The position numbers and the translations under genes are program-made. From positions 558,001 to 622,000 of the forward strand of contig NZ_CP080327.1 in the NCBI RefSeq assembly GCF_019443285.1: a DNA stretch of 64,000 nucleotides. Direction: 5' to 3'. The notes under the pieces were generated by a model. It saw only the letters and a program-made list of their open reading frames with translations, was not told the origin of the DNA and did no database searches. The first letter of the stretch is position 1; the number at the start of each line of letters is the position of its first letter. This document shows, one piece after another, positions 30,637 to 39,994 of this stretch. This DNA comes from Aquisediminimonas profunda. GTDB taxonomy: Bacteria; Pseudomonadota; Alphaproteobacteria; Sphingomonadales; Sphingomonadaceae.

Positions 30637-33390
30637 ATGCAGTTCCGTTTCGACCAGTTGCCCAATCGCCGCGCCATCATTGACCGGCGCAGCCTTGCCG
30701 ACTTGCTGGGCAGTGTGGACGGGCGCGATGCCACCGCCCTGCGCAACGCCTCGACAGCGTTACTGAAGCCAGCGCTCGAAGCAGGCCGTGCGGAAATCGC
30801 AGCACGACTTGTTGAACACCCGCAGGCAGGCCGGGAGGCGGCGGCAGGCCAGGCCTTTCTTGTCGACCAGATCCTGAGGCTCATTTTCGACTTCACCACT
30901 CAGCGCCTGTACCCGCTCAACAATCCGACATCATCTGAACGGCTGACGCTGATTGCGGTTGGCGGATACGGGCGCGGCGAAATGGCCCCCTTTTCGGACG
31001 TCGATATCGCCTTCCTCACGCCATACAAGCAGACTGGCTGGGCGGAACAGGTGATTGAATCGATCCTGTACACACTCTGGGATCTTGGCCTGAAGGTCGG
31101 TCATTCGAGCCGATCGCTCGATGAAATGGTGCGCATGGCCAAGAGCGATCTGACCATCCGGACGGCACTTCTTGAATCGCGCTATGTTTGGGGCGACCAG
31201 CCGCTTTATGACGAAGCGTCGGCCCGGTTCGACGCTGAGGTGGTCGCAGGGACAGCACGCTCCTTCATTACGGAAAAGCTCGCCGAGCGCGATGCGCGCC
31301 ACAAGCGGATGGGCGACAGTCGCTATGTGGTTGAGCCCAACCTCAAGGAAGGCAAGGGCGGCCTGCGTGACCTTCATACGCTCTTCTGGATCGGCAAATA
31401 TATTCACCGCGTCCAAAGCGTCGCGGACCTGGTCGAACGCGGGCTCCTGACAAAGTCGGAACTTCGCCAGTTCCAGAAGGCAGAGAATTTCCTCTGGGCT
31501 GTGCGCTGCCATCTCCACGCGCTGACCGGTCGTCCAGAGGAGCGTCTGACCTTTGACGTCCAGCGCGAGATTGCTGCCCGGATGAACTATGCCGACCGGC
31601 CGGGGCGGTCTTCCGTCGAACGGTTCATGCAGCATTATTTCCTCATCGCAAAGCAGGTGGGCGACCTGACAGGCGTGTTCCTGGCGCATCTTGATGACAG
31701 TTTCGCGCCCAAGGGTCGGCGCTTTTCGCTGGCGGGATTTCGACGCTCAACACGCAAGCTCAATGGCTTCGTGCTGGACAGGGGGCGGCTTGCGCTTCCT
31801 TCGGATGACTGGTTCCAGAAGGATCCGACCCGCCTGATCGAACTGTTCGCACTTGCCGACCTTCACGATCTGGAAATCCATCCGCAGGCCATGCGCGCGG
31901 CCAATCGCGATGCCAGACTGATCGACGCAAAAGTTCGGACGGACCCCCGCGCCAATGCGCTGTTCCTTGACGTCCTGACGAGCAAGCGCGATCCCGAAAC
32001 AGTCTTGCGCTGGATGAACGAGGCCACTGTGTTCGGGCGGTTCGTTCCCGATTTCGGGCGCGTGGTGGCGCAAATGCAGTTCGATATGTATCATCACTAT
32101 ACGGTGGATGAGCACTCTATCCGCGCGATCGGACTGCTCGCCCGGATCGAGAAGGGCGATCTTGACAACGATCATCCGCTGGCCACTGCGATCATGCGGC
32201 AAATCATTTCGCGCCGCGTGCTCTATGTTGCGGTGTTGCTCCACGATATTGCCAAGGGTCGCGGCGGCGATCATTCAGTGCTTGGGGCTGAAGTGGCCAT
32301 GAAGCTCTGTCCGCGTTTCGGGATGACGCCTGCGGAATCCGAAACCTGCGCCTGGCTGGTGCGCCATCACCTCGCGATGGCCAATACCGCCTTCAAGCGC
32401 GATCTTTCCGATTTCAAGACGGTGCTCGACTTTGCCGAACAGGTCCAATCGCCCGAACGGTTGCGCCTGCTGCTTGCCCTCACGGTTGTCGATATCCGCG
32501 CAGTCGGCCCGGGCGTCTGGAACAGCTGGAAGCGGCAATTATTGTCTGATCTTTTCAACGGTGCCGAAGAAGTGCTGCGGCTTGGTCACAAGCAGAACGG
32601 ACGCAAGGAACGGATTGTTGCCAAGCAGACCGCGCTGGAAAGCCGTCTCGGCTGGTCTGCGGCTGAGTTCGAGCGGCTCAAGAAGCGCCTGCCGGAAAGC
32701 TACTGGATTGCCGAGCCTGACGATATCCTTGAAAGCAATGCGCGCCACATCGCCGATGCGGGAACGCGGTCCCTTTCAATTGCGGCCAAAGTCTATCCCG
32801 CCCGCGGCGCAACGCTCGTCACAGTCTATGCAGCCGACCACCCCGGCCTGTTCTATCGCATGGCAGGTGCCATCCATCTGGCCGGCGGCAGCATCATCGA
32901 CGCGCGGATCCACACAACCCGCGACGGGATGGCACTCGACAATTTCCTTGTCCAGGACCCGTTCGGCCAGCCCTTTGACGATGAACGGCGCCTCAAGCGG
33001 ATCGAGCAGGCCATCGAAGATGCGCTCGCCAACCGCCACGCGTTGACCGAGAAGCTGGCGGCCAGGCCGCTGCCACGAACGCGTGCGGAAGCCTTCGAGA
33101 TCGAACCCAATGTCCTCATCGATAACCGTGCGTCGAACCGCTATACCGTGATCGAAGCCAACGCGCGGGATCGTCCGGCGCTTCTGAATGCGCTGGCCTA
33201 TGCGCTGTTCCAGTCGCGTGTCACGATCCATTCGGCCCATATAGCAACCTATGGCGAGCGCGCGGTCGATACCTTCTATGTCACCGACCTCACGGGCGAA
33301 AAGATCACAAGCGACGCCCGGTTGAAGGTGCTCGAGAATGCCCTGCTCAATGCGGCCGCCGGAGCGCCAGCAGAAGCCCGGGCAGCATAG
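30637..33390 (+). CDS. glnD: Bifunctional uridylyltransferase/uridylyl-removing enzyme GlnD
   Basis: GlnD (917 residues) uridylylates and deuridylylates PII in response to glutamine. Domain order is normal: nucleotidyltransferase with GGYGRGEMAPFSDVDIA (about residues 108-124), HD domain with HDIAKGRGGDHS, then two C-terminal ACT domains (AADHPGLFYRMAGAIH and ARDRPALLNALAYALF). The NT and HD catalytic motifs are intact, so both activities are expected. A strong hairpin terminator lies immediately downstream. It fits with gdh elsewhere in this window as part of nitrogen control. Confidence 0.96.
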   Translation: MQFRFDQLPNRRAIIDRRSLADLLGSVDGRDATALRNASTALLKPALEAGRAEIAARLVEHPQAGREAAAGQAFLVDQILRLIFDFTTQRLYPLNNPTSSERLTLIAVGGYGRGEMAPFSDVDIAFLTPYKQTGWAEQVIESILYTLWDLGLKVGHSSRSLDEMVRMAKSDLTIRTALLESRYVWGDQPLYDEASARFDAEVVAGTARSFITEKLAERDARHKRMGDSRYVVEPNLKEGKGGLRDLHTLFWIGKYIHRVQSVADLVERGLLTKSELRQFQKAENFLWAVRCHLHALTGRPEERLTFDVQREIAARMNYADRPGRSSVERFMQHYFLIAKQVGDLTGVFLAHLDDSFAPKGRRFSLAGFRRSTRKLNGFVLDRGRLALPSDDWFQKDPTRLIELFALADLHDLEIHPQAMRAANRDARLIDAKVRTDPRANALFLDVLTSKRDPETVLRWMNEATVFGRFVPDFGRVVAQMQFDMYHHYTVDEHSIRAIGLLARIEKGDLDNDHPLATAIMRQIISRRVLYVAVLLHDIAKGRGGDHSVLGAEVAMKLCPRFGMTPAESETCAWLVRHHLAMANTAFKRDLSDFKTVLDFAEQVQSPERLRLLLALTVVDIRAVGPGVWNSWKRQLLSDLFNGAEEVLRLGHKQNGRKERIVAKQTALESRLGWSAAEFERLKKRLPESYWIAEPDDILESNARHIADAGTRSLSIAAKVYPARGATLVTVYAADHPGLFYRMAGAIHLAGGSIIDARIHTTRDGMALDNFLVQDPFGQPFDDERRLKRIEQAIEDALANRHALTEKLAARPLPRTRAEAFEIEPNVLIDNRASNRYTVIEANARDRPALLNALAYALFQSRVTIHSAHIATYGERAVDTFYVTDLTGEKITSDARLKVLENALLNAAAGAPAEARAA

Positions 33391-33392
33391 AA

Positions 33393-33426
33393 AAAGCCCG
33401 CCCGGCCATTTGCCGGAACGGGCTTT
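33393..33426. terminator. Bidirectional terminator between glnD and TonB receptor 1
   Basis: AAAGCCCG and CGGGCTTT form the outer stem, with an inner GGC/GCC pairing. T-rich sequence follows on both strands, and the minus-strand side has TTTTT. It lies between the convergent stops of glnD (33390) and the first TonB receptor (33450). Confidence 0.75.
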
Positions 33427-33449
33427 CTCCTGACTACATGCCCAACCGG

Positions 33450-36254
33450 TCAGTAGCGGAAACGGGCCGTCACACCATAGGTCCGTGGTTCGCCCGGGAA
33501 GGCGATGTAAAGCTGGTTGGCTGTGCCCGCGAGGCCGGTCGCAGCGGCAGCCGCAACAGCCCGGAACGTTCCGCTGCCCTGACCCGGAGCATCGGCTGCA
33601 ACCTGCTGATACTTCTTGTTGAAGAGGTTCTGGCCCCAGAATTCGAGGCTCCATTTCCGGTTGGGGCCAAGAAGGCCGATACGGCCATTGACCAGTGCAT
33701 AGCCGTCCTGAACCTTTTCAAGGTCGAGATCCGAGCCCGTATTCACGTCACTCTGCAGGCGGGTGTCGAGATAGAAGAGGGCAGAGAGGCTATCTGTGAT
33801 CGGCGGAGTATAGGAGACCGCAGCCGTGACGGTGTAGGCAGCACTGAAGGTGCGACGGCCAGGCAACTGGAACAGCACCGGAGAAAGCGCGCGGCCGCCG
33901 GTTCCGACCAGATTGTTGCGATAGCGCGAGTTGAGATAGGTGATGCCCCCGTTCAGCGTCAAATGGCGTGCAGGATAGACAAAGAACTCCGCTTCCACGC
34001 CCTTTGACACGACGCCCGGCTTCAACCGGTTGGCGGCGCAGGCTCCCGTGACACTGCTGGCATCGCGATCGCCGCCGTTGAGATTGTCCTTGCAGCCCTG
34101 CACATTGGTCACTTCGAACGTCAGCCCGTTGAACGTATTGAGCTGATAATTGTCAAAAGCGGAGTAGAAGGCCGCAACGTTCAGATCGAACTGGCGCGTA
34201 TCGAGCTTGAAGCCGACTTCATAAGCCGTCACCTTTTCCGCGTCGAACTGCAGATCGCTCGCTTCCGGGCGCCCGTTGAACGGCGTGTTTGCAGGCAGGG
34301 CCAGCCTGGCTGCACAGGCAGCGTCGAAGGTCGCGTTGCAGGTGCGGTCAAGTGCGGAAACGTCCAGATTGTAACCGCCGGCCTTGTAGCCCTTTGAGTA
34401 GGACGCATAGAGCAGGACTTCGTCAATCGGTTTCCAGCTCAGCACCGCGGTGCCCGTCCATTGGCTTTCGCTCCGCGTCGTGCCCGGTTCGGTTCCGACA
34501 AAACCGATACCCGTGCCGTTGATTGAACAGACCGTGCCGGCAAAGGACTGAAGCGGCGAATTCACCAGCAACGGACAAATCGTGTTCGTTGCATTGACGG
34601 TCGCGGAGAGATCCTTCTTTTCGTGGGTATACCGCGCGCCCAATGTCAGCTGCAGCTTGTCCGGCACAATGTCGATGACGTTGTGCGTGAAGAAAGCATA
34701 ATTGGTGCTCTTCTGCCGGAAGCGATTGTTATAGCCGGTGTTGCCAATCGCAATGTTGGGCTGCCCAAGAGCAGCCGCCAATGAACCAAAGCCGGGACGT
34801 GCGGGGTTGGCAATCAGAGCACCAAGCGCTGGTATCAAGGCTCGGCGGGGATCCCCGACAGGCAATCCGGACAGCGTCGTGATCGTTCCCTGAACCGTTG
34901 CGACATTGATGCAATAGGGGTTCGACGTTTGCAGCGCAGTTGGAACAAGCGCTGCAATTGTCAGGCAGTTGGCGAACTTTTCATAGTCGGCACCATATTG
35001 CGTGTTCTGTTCCGAGATCAGGGTTTCATCAGCGTAGTAACCGCCAACGAGCCAATCGAGGCGATCGTTGAACAATTTGCCCTGCAACCGCAGTTCCTGC
35101 GTGAAGGTCTTGAACCGTCGATCCTGGTCGACAATGTGCAGCAGATCGAGCGCCATGAAGTCGCTGTCCTGCCCGGTCTTGAAGTGATAATTGCGATAGG
35201 CGGAAACGGATGTCAGCTGCGCGCCGCCCAGATCCCATTTGAGTTCGCCGGAAACGCCATAGTCCGTGCTGTCGGCGCCATAAGGAAAGCCTGGTGTAGT
35301 GGCCGTACGACGGACAAATGGCACACCTGTTGGCGCAAACTGATAGTTCGCGCCCAGCGCATTGAGCAAAGGTGCCAGCGTGTTGGCGGATTGCACGACA
35401 TTTTCGGCGCCTGACCCTGCCGCATTGGCCCGGGACAGGTTGCGGATCGGATTGAGGAAAAGGCCGGCACAGCAATTTTCGCTGCGCTCCGAATAGTCAC
35501 CGATCACGCGGAAGCTGATGTCTGCATTCGGCTCAAACAGGAGCTGTCCGCGCAGAAGGTAGCGATCACGATCATTGACATCCGGCTGGCCGAGCGTGAC
35601 CTGCTTCACGAAGCCGTCACGCTTCATGTAAACACCCTCAAGCTTCGCAGCCAGCTTGTCGCTGACAATTGGCCCTGTGACGCCGCCTTCCAGACGCAGA
35701 TAATCATAATTGCCGTAGGTCGCTGCACCATAGGCACCAAATTCGAAACTCGGCTTCTTCGTGACGATGTTGAGCAGGCCGGCACTGGCATTGCGCCCGA
35801 ACAATGTGCCTTGCGGGCCGCGCAACACTTCGACACGCTCCACTTCACCAAGCTCGGAGAGGCCGACGCCTGTTCGGCTGCGATAAACACCATCGATGAA
35901 GAGCGCGACGGACGATTCAAGCCCGGGATTCTCACCGACCGTGCCAATGCCGCGGATACGTGCGGTAAAGTTGGATTCGCTGGTAGCGCCGGAGACGATA
36001 AGCGACGGGGCAAGCTGGTTGAGGGCGCGAATGTCCGTGACGCCCGAATTCTGCAACGCCTGACCGCCGATCGCCGAAACAGCAAGTGGCACATCTGACA
36101 GTTGTTCGTCACGCCGGGTTGCCGTCACAATGATTTCGCCATTGTCCTCGGCGTTGGTCTCCGCTCCCGCTTGCGGGGCCGTCTGGTTCTGTGCGAGTGC
36201 CGGAACGGCGATGCTGCACAGGGCAGCCGAAATCATCAATGAGGTTTTGCGCAT
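33450..36254 (-). CDS. TonB-dependent receptor 1 (tandem pair)
   Basis: This 934-residue outer-membrane receptor has a signal peptide (MRKTSLMISAALCSIAVPALA), a plug domain (EIIVTATRRDEQLSDVPLAV, VERVEVLRGPQGTLFGRNASAG) and a long beta-barrel ending in a C-terminal aromatic residue. GGGAGAG lies 5 nt before the ATG. It takes up an unknown large substrate using TonB energy. It is a close paralogue of the receptor at 36481-39195, with nearly the same plug and C-terminal sequences. A GGAATT-rich inverted repeat lies upstream. Confidence 0.95.
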   Translation of the reverse strand: MRKTSLMISAALCSIAVPALAQNQTAPQAGAETNAEDNGEIIVTATRRDEQLSDVPLAVSAIGGQALQNSGVTDIRALNQLAPSLIVSGATSESNFTARIRGIGTVGENPGLESSVALFIDGVYRSRTGVGLSELGEVERVEVLRGPQGTLFGRNASAGLLNIVTKKPSFEFGAYGAATYGNYDYLRLEGGVTGPIVSDKLAAKLEGVYMKRDGFVKQVTLGQPDVNDRDRYLLRGQLLFEPNADISFRVIGDYSERSENCCAGLFLNPIRNLSRANAAGSGAENVVQSANTLAPLLNALGANYQFAPTGVPFVRRTATTPGFPYGADSTDYGVSGELKWDLGGAQLTSVSAYRNYHFKTGQDSDFMALDLLHIVDQDRRFKTFTQELRLQGKLFNDRLDWLVGGYYADETLISEQNTQYGADYEKFANCLTIAALVPTALQTSNPYCINVATVQGTITTLSGLPVGDPRRALIPALGALIANPARPGFGSLAAALGQPNIAIGNTGYNNRFRQKSTNYAFFTHNVIDIVPDKLQLTLGARYTHEKKDLSATVNATNTICPLLVNSPLQSFAGTVCSINGTGIGFVGTEPGTTRSESQWTGTAVLSWKPIDEVLLYASYSKGYKAGGYNLDVSALDRTCNATFDAACAARLALPANTPFNGRPEASDLQFDAEKVTAYEVGFKLDTRQFDLNVAAFYSAFDNYQLNTFNGLTFEVTNVQGCKDNLNGGDRDASSVTGACAANRLKPGVVSKGVEAEFFVYPARHLTLNGGITYLNSRYRNNLVGTGGRALSPVLFQLPGRRTFSAAYTVTAAVSYTPPITDSLSALFYLDTRLQSDVNTGSDLDLEKVQDGYALVNGRIGLLGPNRKWSLEFWGQNLFNKKYQQVAADAPGQGSGTFRAVAAAAATGLAGTANQLYIAFPGEPRTYGVTARFRY

Positions 36255-36280
36255 CTGACTCTCCCAAATCGTTATGCCGA

Positions 36281-36323
36281 AATTCCCATGACTGGAATTT
36301 GGCCTAATCGTATGGGAATTCCC
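36281..36323. promoter_or_regulatory. GGAATT-rich inverted repeat upstream of TonB receptor 1
   Basis: AATTCCCAT (36281-36289) and ATGGGAATT (36312-36320) form a perfect 9-bp inverted repeat with a 22-nt spacer. The right arm is part of palindrome GGGAATTCCC (36314-36323), and a third GGAATT lies at 36294-36299. The cluster is 27-69 bp upstream of the receptor start, where an operator would lie. Confidence 0.45.
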
Positions 36324-36415
36324 GTCGCCTTGCCAACAAGATCAGTATTCAGCGTGGCGCATTTCCATCAGGCTGAGGCTTTTTTGCCACATCGCTGGCG
36401 CGTACCGGGAAACAA

Positions 36416-36450
36416 AATGGCCCGCCCCGGATGAACCGGGACGAGCCATT
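36416..36450 (-). terminator. Terminator of TonB receptor 2
   Basis: AATGGC pairs with GCCATT, with an inner CCCGG/CCGGG stem. In the minus-strand direction it is followed by TTTTGTTT. It lies 31 bp past the stop of the receptor at 36481-39195. Confidence 0.65.
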
Positions 36451-36480
36451 CCTTGGATCTGCAATTGTAGCTTTGTGTCG

Positions 36481-39195
36481 TCAGAACTTGCCGCGCAGCG
36501 TGATCCCATAGGTGCGCGGTTCGCCCGGGAAGGCGATGAACAGCTGGTTGGATGTCGCGGCATTCCCGGATTGCACTTCGCCGATGGTTCCGCTGCCCTG
36601 AAGCGGAGCATCGGCTGCAACCTGCTGGTACTTCTTGTTGAAGATGTTCTGGCCGAAGAACTCGACCCCCCATTTCTTGTCACGACCATAAAGCCCGATG
36701 CGGCCATTGACGACGATAAAGCCATCCTGGATCTTCTCCCGATCCAGATCGGACCCTGTGTTGGTGTCGCTCTGATAACGGGCATCGACATAGAGCAGAC
36801 CGCTCAGACCCGAATTGCCAATCTCAGGCGAATAGCTGAAACCCGTCGTCGCGACATATTTCGGTGCATTGGACAATTGATTGCCCGGCAACTGGAACAG
36901 GGTGGGGGCAAGTGGGACTCCGTTCGCGCCGACCAGATTCTTGCGATACTTCGTGTCCGAATAGGTCAGGCCCAAGTTGACGTTCACATCTCTTGCCGGA
37001 TGCAGAACGCCCTCAATTTCGAAGCCTTTGGACAGCACCCCGGCCCTCGTCCGATTGGCAGCGCAGGCACCCGTTGCAGCACTGGCATCCTTGTCAGCCC
37101 CGTTCAGGCTGTCCTTGCATCCCTGAAGGTTCGTCACCTCGAAATTGATGCCGTTGAAGGTGTTGAGCTGGAACTGTTTGAACAGCGAATAGAAGGCCGC
37201 GAAATTCAGATCGAAACCTCGACCATTGTACTTCAGGCCTGCTTCGAACGAATTGACCCGCTCGGGCGAGAACTGGAGATCGGCCGCCTCCGGACGGGCA
37301 TTGCCCCGCTGGTTGGCGGGCAAAGCAAGCGCCGCCGCACATGCCGCCTTTTGCGCTGCGGAACCGGCATTCGGGTTGCAGGGAGCATCGAGCGCCGATG
37401 TGTCGAGATTGAACCCGCCTGCCTTGTACCCGCGCGAGAAGGAGGTGTAGAGCAGCAAGTCGTCGACTGGCTTGAAGCTCAACACAGCGGTTCCGGTGAA
37501 CTCATTCTCAGTCCGCTTGGTCCCTGGGCTGGCGCTGGTAAACCCCGGTCCTGCATCAGCGTTGATCGCGCAGGCCAGCCCTGAAAGTGGCGATGCAATG
37601 TTGCGGAGTGCCGTACATAGAGTGTTGTTGTTATTGAATGAGGAACGCAGCGTCTTGCGCTCATGCGTATAACGCCCTCCCAGTGTCAGCGAGAGCTTGT
37701 CGGGGATGATGTCGAAGACGTTATGCGTAAAGAAGGCGTAGTTGCTGCTGTTCTGGCGGAACGCATTGCGGACAGCACCTGTGCCAGCCAGCGGGCTTAC
37801 GCCGAGCTGAGCGGCGAGCGCATTGAAACCTGGAAAGGATGAAGCTGGGGCATTCGAGCAGGTTGGAGAGGCTGGATTGATCGTTGGTGCCAGTGCCGCA
37901 CTTCCGGCCACGACACGGCAGTTCAGGAATTGCGCCGCATCCGCGCCGAACTTGGCATTGTCAGTCACGTCCAGCTTTTCATCGGAATAATAGCCGCCAA
38001 ACAGCCAGTTCAGACGTCCACCGAACGATTCGCCCTGCAGCCGAAGTTCCTGCGTGAACAGCTTGAATTCTCGCGTAAGCGCCGTGCGGTGCAAGACATC
38101 AAGCCGCATGAAGTCCTGGTCTTGCCCCTGGATATTCTCATAATCGCGATAGGCGGTAATGGCGGTCAGCTTTGCCCCCCCAAGATTCCAGTTGAGCTCA
38201 CCCGACATGCCATAATCTTCCGTGTCCGAGCGATAGTTGAAGCCTGGTGTCGTCGAAACACTGCGGTTGAATGTCGAGCGGCTATTGAGATTGGTTGGAA
38301 TATTGGCACCGACAGGAGTGAGTGCATTAATCGCTGCAAGCAGATTATTGGGCGCGATCACGAGGTTTCCGGACGCATCACGGCTCAGGATGCGCGTCGG
38401 CCCGAGATAAGGCGCCGCGCAGCAGATTTCATTGCGCTTGGTATAGTCTCCAATCAGCCGGAGACTGACGTCATCATTCGGCTGGAACAGGACCTGCCCT
38501 CGGATCAGGTAACGATCACGATCGTTCGAGTCCTTGAGGCCGGGCGTCAGATTCTTGGTGAATCCGTCACGTTTGAGGTAAACGGCGTCCAGCTTGGCGG
38601 CGATGCTTTGGGTGATCGGCCCAGTGACCGAGCCATCGATCCGGAAATAATCATAATTGCCATAGGTTGCGGAGCCCTTGGCTTCGAAATCGAAACTTGG
38701 TTTCCTGGTCGTAATGTTGATCAGGCCGGCCGTAGAGTTTTTCCCGAACAAAGTGCCCTGCGGGCCTCGCAAGACTTCGACGCGCTCGATATCGCCCAGT
38801 TCCGAAAGACCGACGCCTGTGCGACTGCGATAGACGCCATCGATGAAAAGACCGACTGAAGATTCAAGGCCGGGGTTTTCGCCGACCGTGCCAACGCCGC
38901 GAACGCGCGCGGTAAAGGCGGCTTCGCTCGTCGCGCCCTGCACCAGGAGCGAAGGAGCCAGCTGGTTAAGGGCGCGAATGTCCGTGGCTCCGGTATTGGC
39001 CAGCGCCTCGCCGGAGACTGCCGAAATCGCGATCGGAACATTCGAAAGCGATTCCTCGCGCCGGGTTGCCGTCACGATAATGTCGTCCCCGCCTTCTGCG
39101 GCGGCTTCATCGGCTGGTTTTGCCTGCTCTTGGGCCCATGCCGGCACAGTCATTGCCAACATGGCGACGGAAACCAGGAAATTCACTTTACGCAT
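36481..39195 (-). CDS. TonB-dependent receptor 2 (tandem pair)
   Basis: This 904-residue receptor has a signal peptide (MRKVNFLVSVAMLAMTVPAWA), a plug with DIIVTATRREESLSNVPIAI and VEVLRGPQGTLFGKNSTAG, and a barrel ending MGITLRGKF-like. I place the start at ATG 39195, with GAGGA 8 nt upstream; the next ATG at 39204 overlaps that SD. It is the paralogue of receptor 1 and precedes it on the same strand, a tandem duplication. Divergence is concentrated in surface-loop regions, so the two may differ in ligand. Confidence 0.95.
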   Translation of the reverse strand: MRKVNFLVSVAMLAMTVPAWAQEQAKPADEAAAEGGDDIIVTATRREESLSNVPIAISAVSGEALANTGATDIRALNQLAPSLLVQGATSEAAFTARVRGVGTVGENPGLESSVGLFIDGVYRSRTGVGLSELGDIERVEVLRGPQGTLFGKNSTAGLINITTRKPSFDFEAKGSATYGNYDYFRIDGSVTGPITQSIAAKLDAVYLKRDGFTKNLTPGLKDSNDRDRYLIRGQVLFQPNDDVSLRLIGDYTKRNEICCAAPYLGPTRILSRDASGNLVIAPNNLLAAINALTPVGANIPTNLNSRSTFNRSVSTTPGFNYRSDTEDYGMSGELNWNLGGAKLTAITAYRDYENIQGQDQDFMRLDVLHRTALTREFKLFTQELRLQGESFGGRLNWLFGGYYSDEKLDVTDNAKFGADAAQFLNCRVVAGSAALAPTINPASPTCSNAPASSFPGFNALAAQLGVSPLAGTGAVRNAFRQNSSNYAFFTHNVFDIIPDKLSLTLGGRYTHERKTLRSSFNNNNTLCTALRNIASPLSGLACAINADAGPGFTSASPGTKRTENEFTGTAVLSFKPVDDLLLYTSFSRGYKAGGFNLDTSALDAPCNPNAGSAAQKAACAAALALPANQRGNARPEAADLQFSPERVNSFEAGLKYNGRGFDLNFAAFYSLFKQFQLNTFNGINFEVTNLQGCKDSLNGADKDASAATGACAANRTRAGVLSKGFEIEGVLHPARDVNVNLGLTYSDTKYRKNLVGANGVPLAPTLFQLPGNQLSNAPKYVATTGFSYSPEIGNSGLSGLLYVDARYQSDTNTGSDLDREKIQDGFIVVNGRIGLYGRDKKWGVEFFGQNIFNKKYQQVAADAPLQGSGTIGEVQSGNAATSNQLFIAFPGEPRTYGITLRGKF

Positions 39196-39324
39196 ATTCG
39201 ACATCCTCGAGACAAGTGTTGCGTCTCGACTACGTCTCGCACGGGGATTTTGGTTGCACGGCGCCTGTCGACCGAACTCTTATTGCAAGATTTCGGGCCT
39301 CAATGCGGCATTTATGCCACAGGC

Positions 39325-39876
39325 TTATTTGGGGCTGAGCACCATCAGCATCTGGCGGCCTTCCATACGGGGATATTGCTCGACCTTTGCATCCTCAGCT
39401 GTATCTTCCTGAACCCGCACGAGCAACTTCATACCCAGTTCGCCATGCGCCAGTTCGCGTCCGCGAAACCGCAGCGTCACTTTGACCTTGTCGCCTTCGG
39501 CAATGAATTTGTGGATCGACCGCATCTTCACGTCATAATCGTGATCGTCGATGTTCGGACGCATCTTGATCTCCTTGATCTCCTGCGTCTTCTGGCTCTT
39601 GCGGGCCTGATTGGCCTTTTTCTGGGCCTCATACTTGAACTTGCCGACATCCAGGAATTTCGCGACCGGCGGATCTGCGTTTGGCGAGACCTCCACCAGA
39701 TCAAGGCCAACTTCTGCGGCCTGCTCGATCGCTTCGCGCGTGTACATCACGCCCAGATTTTCGCCATTTTCATCAATCACCCGCACCTTGGGGGACTGGA
39801 TAAATTCATTGAAACGCGGCCCATTCATCTGGGCGGGCGTTGGGCCGAGAGGACGGCGTGGGGCAAGCGGTGGTAT
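39325..39876 (-). CDS. infC: Translation initiation factor IF-3, probable ATA start
   Basis: IF-3 binds the 30S subunit and enforces correct start-codon choice. The core ([46 protein letters not shown]) is plain. An ATG lies at 39828 but has no SD. In frame 16 codons upstream is ATA (39874-39876) with GGAG 8 nt before it, giving 183 residues, close to the E. coli length. IF-3 genes commonly use rare AUU-type starts for autoregulation, so I place the start at ATA. rpmI/rplT do not follow; TonB receptor 2 does. Confidence 0.88.
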   Translation of the reverse strand: MPPLAPRRPLGPTPAQMNGPRFNEFIQSPKVRVIDENGENLGVMYTREAIEQAAEVGLDLVEVSPNADPPVAKFLDVGKFKYEAQKKANQARKSQKTQEIKEIKMRPNIDDHDYDVKMRSIHKFIAEGDKVKVTLRFRGRELAHGELGMKLLVRVQEDTAEDAKVEQYPRMEGRQMLMVLSPK

Positions 39877-39994
39877 AACAATTTCTCCAAGACGTGGATG
39901 TCAGCCGCGCGATGTATCGGTTTTGTGCCGGAACGCAAAGCCCGAAAACACGATTGCGCCAGAATTTGCGCCAGTGTTGCGCTGCTACGTCACT

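Noticed and set aside
39205-39324. Promoter or direct repeats between infC and TonB receptor 2
   Set aside because: A GTCTCG direct repeat and a GGCAT/ATGCC mini-hairpin occur, but neither is long or placed well enough to call a site.
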